Shown: positions 36,620 through 50,258 of the stretch, in pieces
Position numbering within the stretch: position 1 is the stretch's first letter
Layout of the letters: each line of letters starts with the position of its first letter
DNA from: Pseudomonas nunensis
GTDB taxonomy: Bacteria > Pseudomonadota > Gammaproteobacteria > Pseudomonadales > Pseudomonadaceae
Length of the DNA stretch: 64,000 nt
Direction of reading: 5' to 3'
Assembly (NCBI RefSeq): GCF_024296925.1
Contig: NZ_CP101125.1
Span: 436,501 to 500,500, forward strand
The notes under the pieces: generated by a model
The model's input: the letters and a program-made list of their open reading frames with translations, nothing else
What the model was told of the DNA's origin: nothing
Databases searched by the model: none
Translations under genes and position numbers: made by a program

Positions 36620-38119
36620 ATGGGTGACAAAATGCCTGACTCATTGCAACTCGTTATCGGTGCCGACCTCGCGGGGCAGCCGATCGCCCAGGCCATGCGC
36701 CTGGCGAACCGTCACGGTCTGGTCGCGGGCGCCACCGGTACCGGCAAGACCGTCACGTTGCAGCGCCTGGCCGAAGCTTTCAGCGACGCCGGCGTGGCGG
36801 TGTTTGCCGCCGACATCAAGGGTGACCTGTGTGGCCTGGGCGCCGCCGGTAACCCGCAGGGCAAGGTCGCCGAGCGGATCGACGGCATGCCGTGGCTGAA
36901 CTACAAGCCCCAGGCGTATCCGGTGACCTTGTGGGACATTCACGGTGAGTCCGGTCATCCATTGCGCACCACCCTGAGTGAAATGGGCCCGCTGCTGATC
37001 GGCGCCCTGCTGGAGTTGAGCGACAGCCAGCAGTCGGCGCTGTACGCCGCGTTCAAGGTCGCCGACCGCGAAGGCCTGTTGCTGCTGGACCTCAAGGATT
37101 TGAAAGCGCTGCTCAATCACCTGCGAGACAACCCGCAATTGCTGGGCGACGACGCAGCATTGATGACGACAGGCTCCAGTCAGGCCTTGCTGCGGCGCCT
37201 GGCGATCCTGGAGCAACAGGGCGCTGAAGCCTTGTTCGGCGAACCGGCGCTGCAACTCGAAGACATCCTGCAACCGACCGCCGATGGCCGCGGGCGCATT
37301 CACTTGCTGGATGCCAGTCGTCTGGTGCACGAAGCGCCGAAGGTCTACGCGACGTTCCTGCTGTGGCTGCTGGCAGAGTTGTTCGAGCAACTGCCGGAAC
37401 GTGGCGATGCGGACAAACCACTGCTGGCGCTGTTTTTCGACGAAGCGCACTTGTTGTTCGCCGACACGCCCAAGGCGTTGCAAGAGCGTCTGGAGCAAGT
37501 GGTGCGGTTGATTCGCTCCAAAGGTGTGGGCGTGTATTTCGTCACCCAGTCCCCAGGCGACTTGCCGGACGACGTGCTGGCCCAGCTCGGCCTGCGGGTT
37601 CAGCATGGCTTGCGGGCATTCACCGCCAAGGAACAGAAATCCCTGCGCGCGGTGGCTGACGGCTTTCGGCCGAACCCGGCGTTTGACGCTTTATCGGTGT
37701 TGACCGAACTGGGAATCGGCGAGGCGCTGGTCGGCACCTTGCAGGACAAGGGCACGCCGGAGATGGTCCAGCGAGTCTTGGTCGCACCGCCGCAATCGAG
37801 GATCGGACCATTGACCGAAACCGAACGCACGATGCTGATCGCCGGGTCGCCATTCAAGGGGCGTTATGACAAGCCGGTTGATCGTGAGTCTGCGTATGAA
37901 GTGTTGATGGGCCGCAAGGGGCTGGCGCCTGAAGCTGACGCAGCACCGGGTAAACCGGTGGCAGAAGAGCCAAGCTTCACCGACAAGGCCGGGGAATTCC
38001 TCGGCACGGCGGCGGGGCAGGCACTGAAATCGGCGATGCGACAGGCGGCCAATCAATTGGGCCGACAGTTGGTGCGCGGGTTGATGGGTTCTTTGTTAGG
38101 CGGAAGTAAACGCCGATAA
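36620..38119 (+). CDS. HerA-like P-loop ATPase (DUF853, YjgR family)
   Basis: 499 aa from the ATG at 36620, with GAAGGA 13 bp upstream; another ATG at 36632 is possible. Walker A GATGTGKT (about 37-44) and Walker B LLALFFDEAHLLF (about 269-281) are intact, with AADIKGDLCGLG typical of DUF853 proteins. The family is related to HerA DNA-translocating helicases, but no NurA nuclease gene is adjacent. The C-terminal tail is helical and basic. The cellular role in Pseudomonas is not established. Confidence 0.85.
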   Translation: MGDKMPDSLQLVIGADLAGQPIAQAMRLANRHGLVAGATGTGKTVTLQRLAEAFSDAGVAVFAADIKGDLCGLGAAGNPQGKVAERIDGMPWLNYKPQAYPVTLWDIHGESGHPLRTTLSEMGPLLIGALLELSDSQQSALYAAFKVADREGLLLLDLKDLKALLNHLRDNPQLLGDDAALMTTGSSQALLRRLAILEQQGAEALFGEPALQLEDILQPTADGRGRIHLLDASRLVHEAPKVYATFLLWLLAELFEQLPERGDADKPLLALFFDEAHLLFADTPKALQERLEQVVRLIRSKGVGVYFVTQSPGDLPDDVLAQLGLRVQHGLRAFTAKEQKSLRAVADGFRPNPAFDALSVLTELGIGEALVGTLQDKGTPEMVQRVLVAPPQSRIGPLTETERTMLIAGSPFKGRYDKPVDRESAYEVLMGRKGLAPEADAAPGKPVAEEPSFTDKAGEFLGTAAGQALKSAMRQAANQLGRQLVRGLMGSLLGGSKRR

Positions 38120-38138
38120 CAAGCGGACACAGATCAAA

Positions 38139-38229
38139 TGTGGGAGCGGGCTTGCTCGCGAAAGCGGTGTGTCATTCAAAAATAATGTCGACTGACACTC
38201 CCTATTCGCGAGCAAGCCCGCTCCCACAG
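38139..38229. repeat. REPIN, GAGCGGGCTTGCTCGCGAA type, copy 1
   Basis: Inverted REP ends plus an interior GTGTCA...TGACAC arm that extends the hairpin. The interior is nearly the same as the REPIN at 49102. It lies between the convergent HerA-like and DciA-like genes. Confidence 0.9.
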
Positions 38230-38238
38230 GGGATTCGG

Positions 38239-38694
38239 TCAGTCCTTGGGTTTGGCGTGCGCCGCAAGACGCTCCAGCGCCGCGCGCAAATTCGGATCAC
38301 TGATCCCGTCAGCCGTCGCCTGAATGGTCGCACCCGCATCGCTGGACAAACTGATGGTATGCCCCGCTGCGCCTTGCTGGACGGTCGGTGGTTGCACCTT
38401 GAACAGAATCCGGGTCAGGCTGGCAAACTCATCGAACAACTGCAATTGCCGTTGCAAGCGCTTCTGCTGGTAACGCAGGCGTGTCGCCCAATGCCCATCG
38501 GTGACAATCAGCAACAAACTGCCTTCGCGCCACGAAGCCACATGACAGTGCTCACGCGCGGCAGGCTGCAATTGGCTTTCCACCAGGCGTTGTAAATGAC
38601 CCAGGCGTTGAGCTTGGCCGAAAATGGCTTTCAGCGGTTTGGCTTCGCGAAGCAGAACGGCGGGTGCTCTGGCCGTGAGAGGGCGAAATGCCAT
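38239..38694 (-). CDS. dciA: DUF721 protein, DciA-like helicase-loading factor
   Basis: 151 aa from the ATG at 38694 (MAFRPLTARAPAVLL). The DUF721 region (about 25-95) has LQRLVESQLQPAAREHCHVASWREGSLLLIV and WATRLRYQQKRLQRQL. DUF721 proteins include DciA, which loads the replicative helicase DnaB in bacteria lacking DnaC; Pseudomonas is such a group. The place next to secA is as I recall for P. aeruginosa. It is divergent from secA. The name is a family-level assignment. Confidence 0.75.
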   Translation of the reverse strand: MAFRPLTARAPAVLLREAKPLKAIFGQAQRLGHLQRLVESQLQPAAREHCHVASWREGSLLLIVTDGHWATRLRYQQKRLQRQLQLFDEFASLTRILFKVQPPTVQQGAAGHTISLSSDAGATIQATADGISDPNLRAALERLAAHAKPKD

Positions 38695-39001
38695 GATCAG
38701 ACACCTGAAGTAACAGAGCCGCCATGGTAGCAGAAAGCATCCGATGCGCCTGACCCATTGCTTTGCGAGCGCTTTACCCATTAAATCAACAAGTAACTTC
38801 TACCGTGAATGGGTTGAAGTTCAGCAAAAAGCCCTTATTTTAAGTGAGCCCCGTAACAGCGCAGTGCATGCATCGTGGAATAACGCCACTTTCCTCACCA
38901 TCGTTTCCGGGTAGAATGCTCGTTCGCATGCGGCCATGAGGGCTGCACGGGCGACTCACGGGGCCGCCCTCCATCCCTTTAGTGTGGAAGATCCTGCCGA
39001 T
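38695..39001. promoter_or_regulatory. Divergent DciA-secA intergenic region
   Basis: 307 bp. A TAGAAT -10 candidate at 38912-38917 would start a secA leader of about 80 nt. An in-frame ATG at 38936 would extend SecA by 22 residues, but that stretch does not resemble SecA. No SecM-like leader gene was recognised. Confidence 0.4.
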
Positions 39002-41737
<2,736 letters not shown>

Positions 41738-41764
41738 AACCCGTTTCAATCGCTGAAATACCCG

Positions 41765-41797
41765 CGCCGCGACCGGCATCAGCCGTCGCGGCGTTTT
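41765..41797 (+). terminator. Terminator after secA
   Basis: CGCCGCGAC / GTCGCGGCG stem with an 11-nt loop followed by TTTT, 27 bp past the secA stop and before argJ. Confidence 0.75.
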
Positions 41798-41860
41798 GCC
41801 ATTTAAACCCGCCGTTCTTCCTGAAAGCGGTGCAGACATCATTTATTAAGGAGCGCATTC

Positions 41861-43078
41861 ATGGCTGTTGGTCTTGGTCCTTTGCCAACGTTGCACCCGG
41901 TTGCCGGTTTTGAACTCGGTATCGCTTCGGCCGGCATCAAGCGCCCGGGGCGCAAGGATGTCGTGGTCATGCGCTGTGCCGAAGGTTCCACCGTTGCGGG
42001 CGTGTTCACCCTGAACGCGTTTTGCGCCGCGCCCGTGATCCTGGCCAAGCAGCGCGTGCAAGGTCCGGTGCGTTACTTGCTGACCAACACCGGCAATGCC
42101 AACGCCGGTACGGGCGCACCTGGCCTGGCCGCTGCGGAGCGCACCTGCGCGAAACTCGCTGAACTGACCGGCGTCGATGCCAGCCTGGTGCTGCCGTACT
42201 CCACCGGTGTGATCGGCGAGCCGTTGCCGGTCGAGAAAATCGAAGGCGCGTTGCAAGCCGCTCTTGATGATCTGTCGGTGAACAACTGGGAAGCTGCCGC
42301 CACCGGCATCATGACCACCGACACCTTGCCTAAAGGCGCCAGCCGCCAGTTCGAGCATGACGGCGTGACCATCACCGTCACCGGCATCAGCAAAGGCGCG
42401 GGCATGATCCGTCCGAACATGGCGACCATGCTCGGCTACATCGCCACCGATGCCAAAGTCTCCCGTGAAGTCCTGCAAAACCTGCTGCTGGACGGCGCCA
42501 ACAAGTCGTTCAACCGCATCACCATCGACGGCGACACCTCGACCAACGACTGCTGCATGCTGATCGCCACCGGTCAGGCTGCACTGCCGGAAATCACTTC
42601 CGCCAGCGGTGAATTGTTCGCCAAGTTGAAGCAAGCGGTGTTCGAAGTGTGCATGGACGTGGCCCAGGCCATCGTGCGTGACGGCGAAGGTGCGACTAAG
42701 TTCGTGACCGTCGAAGTCAACGGTGGCGGCAATCACCAGGAGTGCCTGGACGTCGGCTACACCGTGGCGCACTCGCCGCTGATCAAGACCGCGCTGTTCG
42801 CCTCCGACCCGAACTGGGGCCGCATCCTCGCCGCCGTCGGCCGTGCTGGCGTGCCGGACCTGGACGTGAGCAAGATCGACGTGTTCCTCGGCGAAGTGTG
42901 CATCGCCAGCCACGGCGCCCGCGCCTCGACCTACACCGAAGCCCAGGGCTCGGCGGTAATGCAGCAGGAAGAAATCACCATCCGTATCGAGTTGGGTCGC
43001 GGCGATTGCAGCGAAACCATCTGGACTACCGACCTGTCCCACGAATACGTGAAAATCAACGCTGAGTACCGCACCTAA
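41861..43078 (+). CDS. argJ: Bifunctional glutamate N-acetyltransferase / amino-acid acetyltransferase ArgJ
   Basis: 405 aa. ArgJ moves the acetyl group from N-acetylornithine to glutamate in the cyclic arginine pathway. The self-cleavage site is present as [14 protein letters not shown], with the break expected between Ala188 and Thr189 to make alpha and beta chains. The ATG has AAGGAG upstream. A hybrid REP element follows. Confidence 0.97.
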   Translation: MAVGLGPLPTLHPVAGFELGIASAGIKRPGRKDVVVMRCAEGSTVAGVFTLNAFCAAPVILAKQRVQGPVRYLLTNTGNANAGTGAPGLAAAERTCAKLAELTGVDASLVLPYSTGVIGEPLPVEKIEGALQAALDDLSVNNWEAAATGIMTTDTLPKGASRQFEHDGVTITVTGISKGAGMIRPNMATMLGYIATDAKVSREVLQNLLLDGANKSFNRITIDGDTSTNDCCMLIATGQAALPEITSASGELFAKLKQAVFEVCMDVAQAIVRDGEGATKFVTVEVNGGGNHQECLDVGYTVAHSPLIKTALFASDPNWGRILAAVGRAGVPDLDVSKIDVFLGEVCIASHGARASTYTEAQGSAVMQQEEITIRIELGRGDCSETIWTTDLSHEYVKINAEYRT

Positions 43079-43092
43079 GACCGAGTCGCCCC

Positions 43093-43145
43093 CATTCGCG
43101 AGCAAGCCCCCGCCCTTGTAGGAGCGAGGCTTGCCCGCGAAGACG
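43093..43145. repeat. Compact hybrid REP pair
   Basis: ATTCGCGAGCAAGCCC, of the GGGCTTGCTCGCGAA family, is followed after about 10 bp by TGTAGGAGCGAGGCTTGCCC, of another family. The two halves do not match perfectly, so this is a mixed or degraded doublet. It lies between argJ and the GST gene. Confidence 0.75.
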
Positions 43146-43199
43146 GACCACCAGACGCTAAAGATTCCGGCCTGCACCCCTCATCAAAAGGTCCCGAAC

Positions 43200-43832
43200 A
43201 TGAGCCTCCACCTGATCATCGGCGACAAACTGCTTTCCTCCTGGTCCCTGCGCAGTGCCCTGGCCCTCGAACTGACTGGCGCTCCCTACACCGAAGAACT
43301 GATCAAACTTGGCCAGCCAGACACCCGTGAGCGCGTGCTCAAACATTCGCCGACCGGCAAAGTCCCGCTGCTGAAGTCCGAACACGGCGTCATCGCCGAT
43401 TCCCTGGCGATTGCCGAGTACCTGGCCGAGCAGTTCCCCGACGCCGGCCTCTGGCCCAAAGACACCGCCGCCCGCGCCCAGGCCCGTTCGGCTTGCGCGC
43501 AGATGCACAGCGGTTTCTTCGCCCTGCGCGGCAACATGTCATTCGACCTGAGCCGCGACGAAGCGCTGCCATCGATCCCGCCAGAGGTTCAGGCAGAAAT
43601 CGAGCGCATGCTGGCGTTGTGGGCTGAATGCCGCGCCACTGCGACCGAAACCGGTCCATTCCTGTTTGGCCGCGCTACTTTGGCGGATGCGTACTTCGCG
43701 CCGATTGCCGTGCGTCTGCGCACCTACCGGGTGCAGTTGCCGGCGGTGGCCGAGGCTTACGTCGAAACCATTTACCAATGGCCAGCGTTCAAGGCTTGGC
43801 AGAAGGCCGGTCTGGAGGAGGTAGGACAGTGA
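43200..43832 (+). CDS. Glutathione S-transferase family protein
   Basis: 210 aa from the ATG at 43200 (MSLHLIIGDKLLSSWSLRSA). A thioredoxin-fold N-terminal domain with GKVPLLKSEHGVIADSLAIAEYLAEQFP is followed by the all-helical domain. SSWSLR at the N-terminus is the likely catalytic Ser region of this GST subgroup. The substrate is not known. Its stop overlaps the start of the Nudix gene by 3 bp. Confidence 0.88.
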   Translation: MSLHLIIGDKLLSSWSLRSALALELTGAPYTEELIKLGQPDTRERVLKHSPTGKVPLLKSEHGVIADSLAIAEYLAEQFPDAGLWPKDTAARAQARSACAQMHSGFFALRGNMSFDLSRDEALPSIPPEVQAEIERMLALWAECRATATETGPFLFGRATLADAYFAPIAVRLRTYRVQLPAVAEAYVETIYQWPAFKAWQKAGLEEVGQ

Positions 43833-44779
43833 AACGAGTACACGTCGCCGCCGCTGTGATCCGTGACAGCGCTGGCAAGATTCTTATCGCGCGCCGTGCC
43901 GACACCCAACATCAGGGCGGTTTGTGGGAGTTTCCTGGTGGCAAGGTCGAGGCCGACGAATCGGTCGAATCGGCATTTGCCCGTGAACTTCAGGAAGAGT
44001 TGGGCATTGTTGTTGAAGCGGCGCGACCGCTGATCAAGGTTCAGCACGACTACCCCGACAAACAGGTGTTGTTAGATGTCTGGGAAGTCTCGGCATTCAG
44101 CGGCGAACCCCACGGCGCCGAAGGCCAGCCGTTGGAATGGGTCGCACCGCGTGACCTGCTGAACTACGAGTTCCCGGCGGCCAACCAACCGATCGTCGCG
44201 GCTGCACGGTTGCCGGCGGAGTACCTGATTACCCCGGAAGACTTGGAAACCCCAGCCTTGCTGCGCGGTATCCAGAAGGCGATTGCCGGTGGCATCAAGT
44301 TGATTGTGCTGCGGGCGCCCAACGGCTACGACCCTAAATACCGCGACTTGGCGGTGGATGCGGCGGGGCTGTGTGCCGGCAAGGCGCAGTTGATGATCAA
44401 GGGGCCGTTCGAGTGGCTGGGTGATTTCCCTTCCGCCGGTTGGCACATCACCGCCGCGCAGTTGCGCAAGTACGCAGCGGCCGGTCGACCGTTGCCGGCG
44501 TCGCGCTGGTTGGCGGCGTCCTGCCATAACGCTGAAGAACTGGCGTTGGCCGAGCAGATGGGCGTGGACTTCGTGACCCTGTCGCCGGTGCAAGTGACCC
44601 AGACTCACCCTGATGGCCAGCCGTTGGGTTGGGAACAGGCGAAGGCCCTGATCGCCGGTTTCAGCAAACCGGTGTTCCTGCTGGGTGGCGTTGGCCCGGC
44701 GGAACGGCAGAAGGCTTGGGAAATCGGGGCGCAGGGTGTGGCGGGGATTCGGGCGTTTTGGCCTGATTCTGTGGTGTAG
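43829..44779 (+). CDS. Nudix (MutT) hydrolase fused to a thiamine-phosphate-synthase-like domain
   Basis: 316 aa from a GTG at 43829 (GAGGTAGGA upstream). Residues 1-130 are a Nudix domain with the complete box GGKVEADESVESAFARELQE followed by ELGI, as in MutT, which removes 8-oxo-dGTP. Residues about 135-316 have the TIM-barrel fold of ThiE (TPEDLETPALLRGIQKAIAGG, FVTLSPVQVTQTHPD, VFLLGGVGPAE). I recall this fusion as common in gamma-proteobacteria downstream of secA/argJ. Whether the ThiE-like half is active is not known. Confidence 0.9.
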   Translation: MKRVHVAAAVIRDSAGKILIARRADTQHQGGLWEFPGGKVEADESVESAFARELQEELGIVVEAARPLIKVQHDYPDKQVLLDVWEVSAFSGEPHGAEGQPLEWVAPRDLLNYEFPAANQPIVAAARLPAEYLITPEDLETPALLRGIQKAIAGGIKLIVLRAPNGYDPKYRDLAVDAAGLCAGKAQLMIKGPFEWLGDFPSAGWHITAAQLRKYAAAGRPLPASRWLAASCHNAEELALAEQMGVDFVTLSPVQVTQTHPDGQPLGWEQAKALIAGFSKPVFLLGGVGPAERQKAWEIGAQGVAGIRAFWPDSVV

Positions 44780-44784
44780 CGGCC

Positions 44785-44858
44785 GGCCTCATCGCGAGCA
44801 AGCTCGCTCCCACATTGGAATGCGTTCCCCTGTGGGAGCGAGCTTGCTCGCGATGAGG
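44785..44858. repeat. REP doublet, GAGCGAGCTTGCTCGCGA type
   Basis: Short doublet: CCTCATCGCGAGCAAGCTCG on the left and its complement ending CGCGATGAGG on the right, with about 16 bp between. It lies between the convergent Nudix and adenosyltransferase genes. Confidence 0.9.
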
Positions 44859-44874
44859 GACTGACAGTCGCCGA

Positions 44875-45456
44875 CTAAACCTCAGGCTTCGTCGCCGGCT
44901 GCCAAAGAATCTCGGCAATCCCCTGACGCTTGGCAATCAACCGCGCCGCCACAAACAGCAAATCCGACAACCGATTAATATATGCCAGGCCAACCCCGGC
45001 CAGCGGCTCAACCGCATTCAAATGCTGACACCGCCGTTCCGCACTGCGGGCCAGACTACGGCAGACGTGAGCCAGGGCAATCAACGCCGAGCCGCCCGGC
45101 AAGATGAAGTTCTCCAGCGGCCCCAGCTCTTCATTCCACAGATCAATCGCCGCTTCCAGCCGTTCGATTTCAGCGGCATTCAGCGCCTGATACACCGGCA
45201 TCGCCAGTTCACCACCCAGGTCAAACAACCGATGCTGACACGGCGCCAACACCTCAATCACTTCCTTCAAGCTCGGATAAGCAGAGCTTTGCGCTTCCAG
45301 CCCGGCCAATAGCACACCCACCTGACTGTTCAGCGTATCGACCTCGCCAATCGCCTCGATCCGCGGGTGATCCTTCGGCACGCGGCGGCCATCGCCCAGG
45401 CCGGTTTCGCCTTTGTCGCCGGTGCGGGTGTAAATCTTCGACAGGCGAAAGCCCAT
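44875..45456 (-). CDS. PduO-type ATP:cob(I)alamin adenosyltransferase
   Basis: 193 aa from the ATG at 45456 (MGFRLSKIYTRTGDKGETGL). It transfers the adenosyl group of ATP to cob(I)alamin, making coenzyme B12. The family motifs TRTGDKGETGLGDG, ARSAERR and AYINRLSDLLFVAAR are intact. It begins 2 bp after the histidine kinase stop, so it is co-transcribed and probably coupled. No other cobalamin genes are near. Confidence 0.93.
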   Translation of the reverse strand: MGFRLSKIYTRTGDKGETGLGDGRRVPKDHPRIEAIGEVDTLNSQVGVLLAGLEAQSSAYPSLKEVIEVLAPCQHRLFDLGGELAMPVYQALNAAEIERLEAAIDLWNEELGPLENFILPGGSALIALAHVCRSLARSAERRCQHLNAVEPLAGVGLAYINRLSDLLFVAARLIAKRQGIAEILWQPATKPEV

Positions 45457-45458
45457 GG

Positions 45459-47495
45459 TTACCTCGATAGCTGATTGAGTTCTTGGGAGACGAGCGGGGT
45501 GCCCGCCAACGGCAGGCGCAAGGTGAAGCAGGTGCCCTGGCCGAGGGTCGATTGCACTTCCATCTGGCCCTTGTGGTTGTTGGTGATAATGAAATACGAA
45601 ACGGACAGCCCGAGGCCGGTGCCCTGGCCGATTTCCTTGGTGGTGAAGAACGGCTCGAAGGTGCGTTTGCGCACGTTTTCGCTCATGCCGATGCCGTTGT
45701 CTTCGACCTGGATTTCCGCCCACGGTGGATTGAGCTTGGTGCGCAGGATGATTCGCCCCGGTTCGCGGTCATCTTCGCGCTGATGAATTGCCTGGGCGGC
45801 GTTTTTCAACAGGTTTAGCAGCACCTGCTCCAATTCGTTGGCCGTGCCCGGCACCGGACCCAGCGCCGGGTCGAACTGACGAATGATCGCCTGGCCCTTG
45901 AAGTCGAAACCGATCGCCAGGTCAAAGTCGTTACCGGCGATTTCCACCGCTTGATCAATCAACGCCGGCAGGTCGCACGGCGCCATCTGGCGGGTGCTGC
46001 GGCGGCTGAAACTGAGCATGTGCGTGACGATTTTCGCCGCCCGCGCACCGGCCTGCTGGATGCCGTCGAGCAACTGCGGCACTTCTCGCGCTTTCAGGTA
46101 CTGGTTGACCGTTTCCAGTTCGACGCCGACGTGTTCGGCTTGCTCAAGGTTTTTCGGTAGGTCCGGCGACAGCCGCCGGCGAATGTTTTGCACGTTGTGC
46201 AGGATCGCACCCAGCGGGTTGTTGATTTCGTGGGCCATGCCGGCAGCGAGGCCGCCGACCGAGAGCATTTTTTCCGATTGCACCATCATTTCTTCCAGGG
46301 ACAGGCGCTGGGTGATGTCGTCGATCCGGATCACCACGCCACGCCCTGCGCCGCCCATCAATGGGTAGAAGGTCAGGGCGTAGTGCTTGGCTTCATCGTC
46401 CTTGACCCAGGTCACCCGCTCGATCTTGGCCACCGTGTGTTGCTCGACGGTTTGCTTGAGTTGCGGCAGGAACGGTTTGAGCGGTTCGAACGCGAGAAAG
46501 ATCGGCTGGTTCAGCGCTTCATCCAGACGCGTGCCGGACAGGGCGCTGGCCTCCTGATTCCACTGGGTGACGTAGAGCTGCTCATCGAGGGCGATCAGCG
46601 CTGAAGGCATCGAGTCGATGATGCTGTTGAGGTAGTTCTGGAAACCGGTGAGTTTCTTCTCGATCTTGCTCCGCACCTGGACTTCCAGTTCCAGCTTGCG
46701 GTTGGTGTGACGGGTTTCTTCCGCCAGCCCCTGGGCCTGATCATAAGCAGCCTGGGAGTCGTCCCGGGCGCGTTTGAGCTGCTGCTCCCGGGCTTCAATA
46801 CGCGAAAGCATGGTGTTGAACGCCTCGGCGAGGCTGCCGATTTCATCGTGGTTGCCGCGAGAGGCGCGCAACGCGTAGTTCTCTTCCCGGGTGACCTGTC
46901 GGGACAGCTCTTCGAGTTGATGGATCGGCCGGGTGATCAGGCGTTTGATCTGCCGGGCGATTACCAGCCACAGCAACACGCTGAAGATCAGGATGCCGAG
47001 GCTCGCGGTCAGGGTGCCGGTGTAGAACGCCACCGGCAGTTCGCTGCTCGCCACCAGCAGCAAATGGCCCGGTTCGGTGCCGGGGCGGGGTAGGGTGATG
47101 ATTTGATTGCTGCGAAACTCCGTGGCTTGCCACGCTTCGATATGCCGATAGCGTTCCGGCAGCTTGAGTTTTTCGCCGTGCTGCAACTGCGCCAGGCGCA
47201 CGCCGTCGCCGTCATACAGCGCCGCTGCGCGCAATGGCGAGTAGCTGTTGAGTTCATTGAGCAGGCGCTCGGCGCTTTGTGGCGACTTCAACGCCTCGGA
47301 CACCAGGCTTGGGTTCGACACCAGCCGGCCAATGGTTTGCAGGGCCTGGGGCGCCATGCTTTCCTGGGAAATGTAGTACGCGGCGCTGATGAAGGTCAGG
47401 TTGGCGACCAGCAGGACGGTGATCAACAGCACCAGCAGGGCGGCCAGCAGTTTCTGGCCGACAGGGAGGTTTTCGAGGCGCTGGCGCAGTGGCAT
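45459..47495 (-). CDS. Membrane sensor histidine kinase with HAMP and PAS
   Basis: 678 aa. Membrane helices at about 15-40 and 162-182 flank a 120-residue periplasmic domain; HAMP at about 183-236; a coiled stretch; PAS-like domain at about 285-395; HisKA with the H-box GMAHEINNPLGAI (His422); and HATPase with VEDNGIGM and GTGLGLSVSYFI. It can autophosphorylate, but no response-regulator gene is adjacent, so its partner is elsewhere. The ligand is not predictable. It is followed directly by the adenosyltransferase gene. Confidence 0.92.
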   Translation of the reverse strand: MPLRQRLENLPVGQKLLAALLVLLITVLLVANLTFISAAYYISQESMAPQALQTIGRLVSNPSLVSEALKSPQSAERLLNELNSYSPLRAAALYDGDGVRLAQLQHGEKLKLPERYRHIEAWQATEFRSNQIITLPRPGTEPGHLLLVASSELPVAFYTGTLTASLGILIFSVLLWLVIARQIKRLITRPIHQLEELSRQVTREENYALRASRGNHDEIGSLAEAFNTMLSRIEAREQQLKRARDDSQAAYDQAQGLAEETRHTNRKLELEVQVRSKIEKKLTGFQNYLNSIIDSMPSALIALDEQLYVTQWNQEASALSGTRLDEALNQPIFLAFEPLKPFLPQLKQTVEQHTVAKIERVTWVKDDEAKHYALTFYPLMGGAGRGVVIRIDDITQRLSLEEMMVQSEKMLSVGGLAAGMAHEINNPLGAILHNVQNIRRRLSPDLPKNLEQAEHVGVELETVNQYLKAREVPQLLDGIQQAGARAAKIVTHMLSFSRRSTRQMAPCDLPALIDQAVEIAGNDFDLAIGFDFKGQAIIRQFDPALGPVPGTANELEQVLLNLLKNAAQAIHQREDDREPGRIILRTKLNPPWAEIQVEDNGIGMSENVRKRTFEPFFTTKEIGQGTGLGLSVSYFIITNNHKGQMEVQSTLGQGTCFTLRLPLAGTPLVSQELNQLSR

Positions 47496-47540
47496 CAGGT
47501 TTATCGCTACAAAGGAACAAGTGGCCAGCGTAGCCGCTGC

Positions 47541-49084
<1,544 letters not shown>

Positions 49085-49101
49085 ACATGTAACGCGGGCC
49101 C

Positions 49102-49192
49102 CTGTGGGAGCGGGCTTGCTCGCGAAAGCGGTGTGTCATTCAGCAATGATTTCGACTGACACGTCCTCTTCGCGAGCAAGCCCGCTCCCACA
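49102..49192. repeat. REPIN, GAGCGGGCTTGCTCGCGAA type, copy 2
   Basis: Same length and nearly the same interior as the REPIN at 38139, including GCGGTGTGTCATTCA and TCGACTGACAC. It lies between yajQ and the mscS gene. Confidence 0.92.
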
Positions 49193-49273
49193 CTGCATTG
49201 TGCTTAACCTCGGCAGGCCCTTAATGCCGCTTATTGTTCGCGTGCCGGATGGCCGGGAATCAGGAGAAAGTAG

Positions 49274-50116
49274 ATGGATTTGAATACTGAAGTGGACAAT
49301 CTGGTCAAGGCGTCTCAAGCCTGGATCCCGATGATCATGGAGTATGGCAGCCGTGTCCTGCTGGCAGTGATCACCCTGGCCATCGGCTGGTGGCTGATCA
49401 ACAAGGTCACGCAAAAGCTCGGTGGCTTGCTGGCTCTGCGTAACGCCGACCTGGCGTTGCAAGGTTTTATCAGCAGCCTGGCCAACATCATTCTCAAGGT
49501 TTTGCTGATTGTCAGCGTGGCCTCGATGATTGGCGTGGAAACCACCTCGTTCGTCGCAGCCATCGGTGCGGCAGGCCTGGCCATTGGTCTGGCGTTGCAG
49601 GGCAGCCTGGCGAATTTCGCTGGCGGCGTGCTGATTCTGTTGTTCCGTCCGTTCCGCATTGGTGACTGGATCGAAGCCCAAGGCGTTGCCGGTACAGTGG
49701 ACAGCATTCAGATTTTCCACACGGTGCTGCGCACTGGCGACAACAAGACCATCATTGTTCCGAACGGCAACCTGTCGAACGGCATCATCACCAACACTAA
49801 CCGTCAGCCAACCCGCAAAGTCGTGTTTGATGTAGGCGTGGACTACGAAGCGGACTTGCAAAAGGCCCGTGAAGTGTTGCTGGAACTGGCCAAAGATGAA
49901 CGCATCCTGGCGGAACCTGCGCCACAAGCCGTTATTTCGACCTTGGGCGACAGTTCGATTACTGTGTCCCTGCGAGTGTGGGTCAAGACGGCTGATTACT
50001 GGGATGTGATGTTCATGTTCAATGAACAATCCCGGGATCGTTTGAAAACCGCGGGTATCGATATTCCGTTCCCGCAACGAGTTATTCGTGTGGTTCAGGA
50101 AGCACCGGTGAATTGA
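49274..50116 (+). CDS. mscS: Small-conductance mechanosensitive channel (MscS)
   Basis: 280 aa. Three membrane helices; the pore helix has GLAIGLALQGSLANFAGG, and LFRPFRIGDWIE and VPNGNLSNGIITN are the MscS signatures. It opens on membrane tension to release solutes during osmotic downshock. Length and order match the minimal E. coli MscS form. A bidirectional terminator separates it from oprD. Confidence 0.93.
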   Translation: MDLNTEVDNLVKASQAWIPMIMEYGSRVLLAVITLAIGWWLINKVTQKLGGLLALRNADLALQGFISSLANIILKVLLIVSVASMIGVETTSFVAAIGAAGLAIGLALQGSLANFAGGVLILLFRPFRIGDWIEAQGVAGTVDSIQIFHTVLRTGDNKTIIVPNGNLSNGIITNTNRQPTRKVVFDVGVDYEADLQKAREVLLELAKDERILAEPAPQAVISTLGDSSITVSLRVWVKTADYWDVMFMFNEQSRDRLKTAGIDIPFPQRVIRVVQEAPVN

Positions 50117-50200
50117 GGGAAGTGCTACTAATGCCTGACTTTATGGGTCGGGCTATATTGAGTAGCAAGCTAATCAATTAAGCGTGAACCGAAGTCAATA

Positions 50201-50232
50201 AAAAAGGCCCATCCGAAGATGGGCCTTTTTTT
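50201..50232. terminator. Bidirectional terminator between mscS and oprD
   Basis: AAGGCCCATC-cgaa-GATGGGCCTT with A-run and T-run tails; serves both convergent genes. Confidence 0.92.
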
Positions 50233-50258
50233 GATTACCGCAAACTAACTTTCGGCAA

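Noticed and set aside
38936..39001. Upstream start adding 22 residues to SecA or a SecM-like leader peptide
   Set aside because: The extension does not resemble any SecA N-terminus, and no arrest-like peptide or overlapping leader frame is recognisable.
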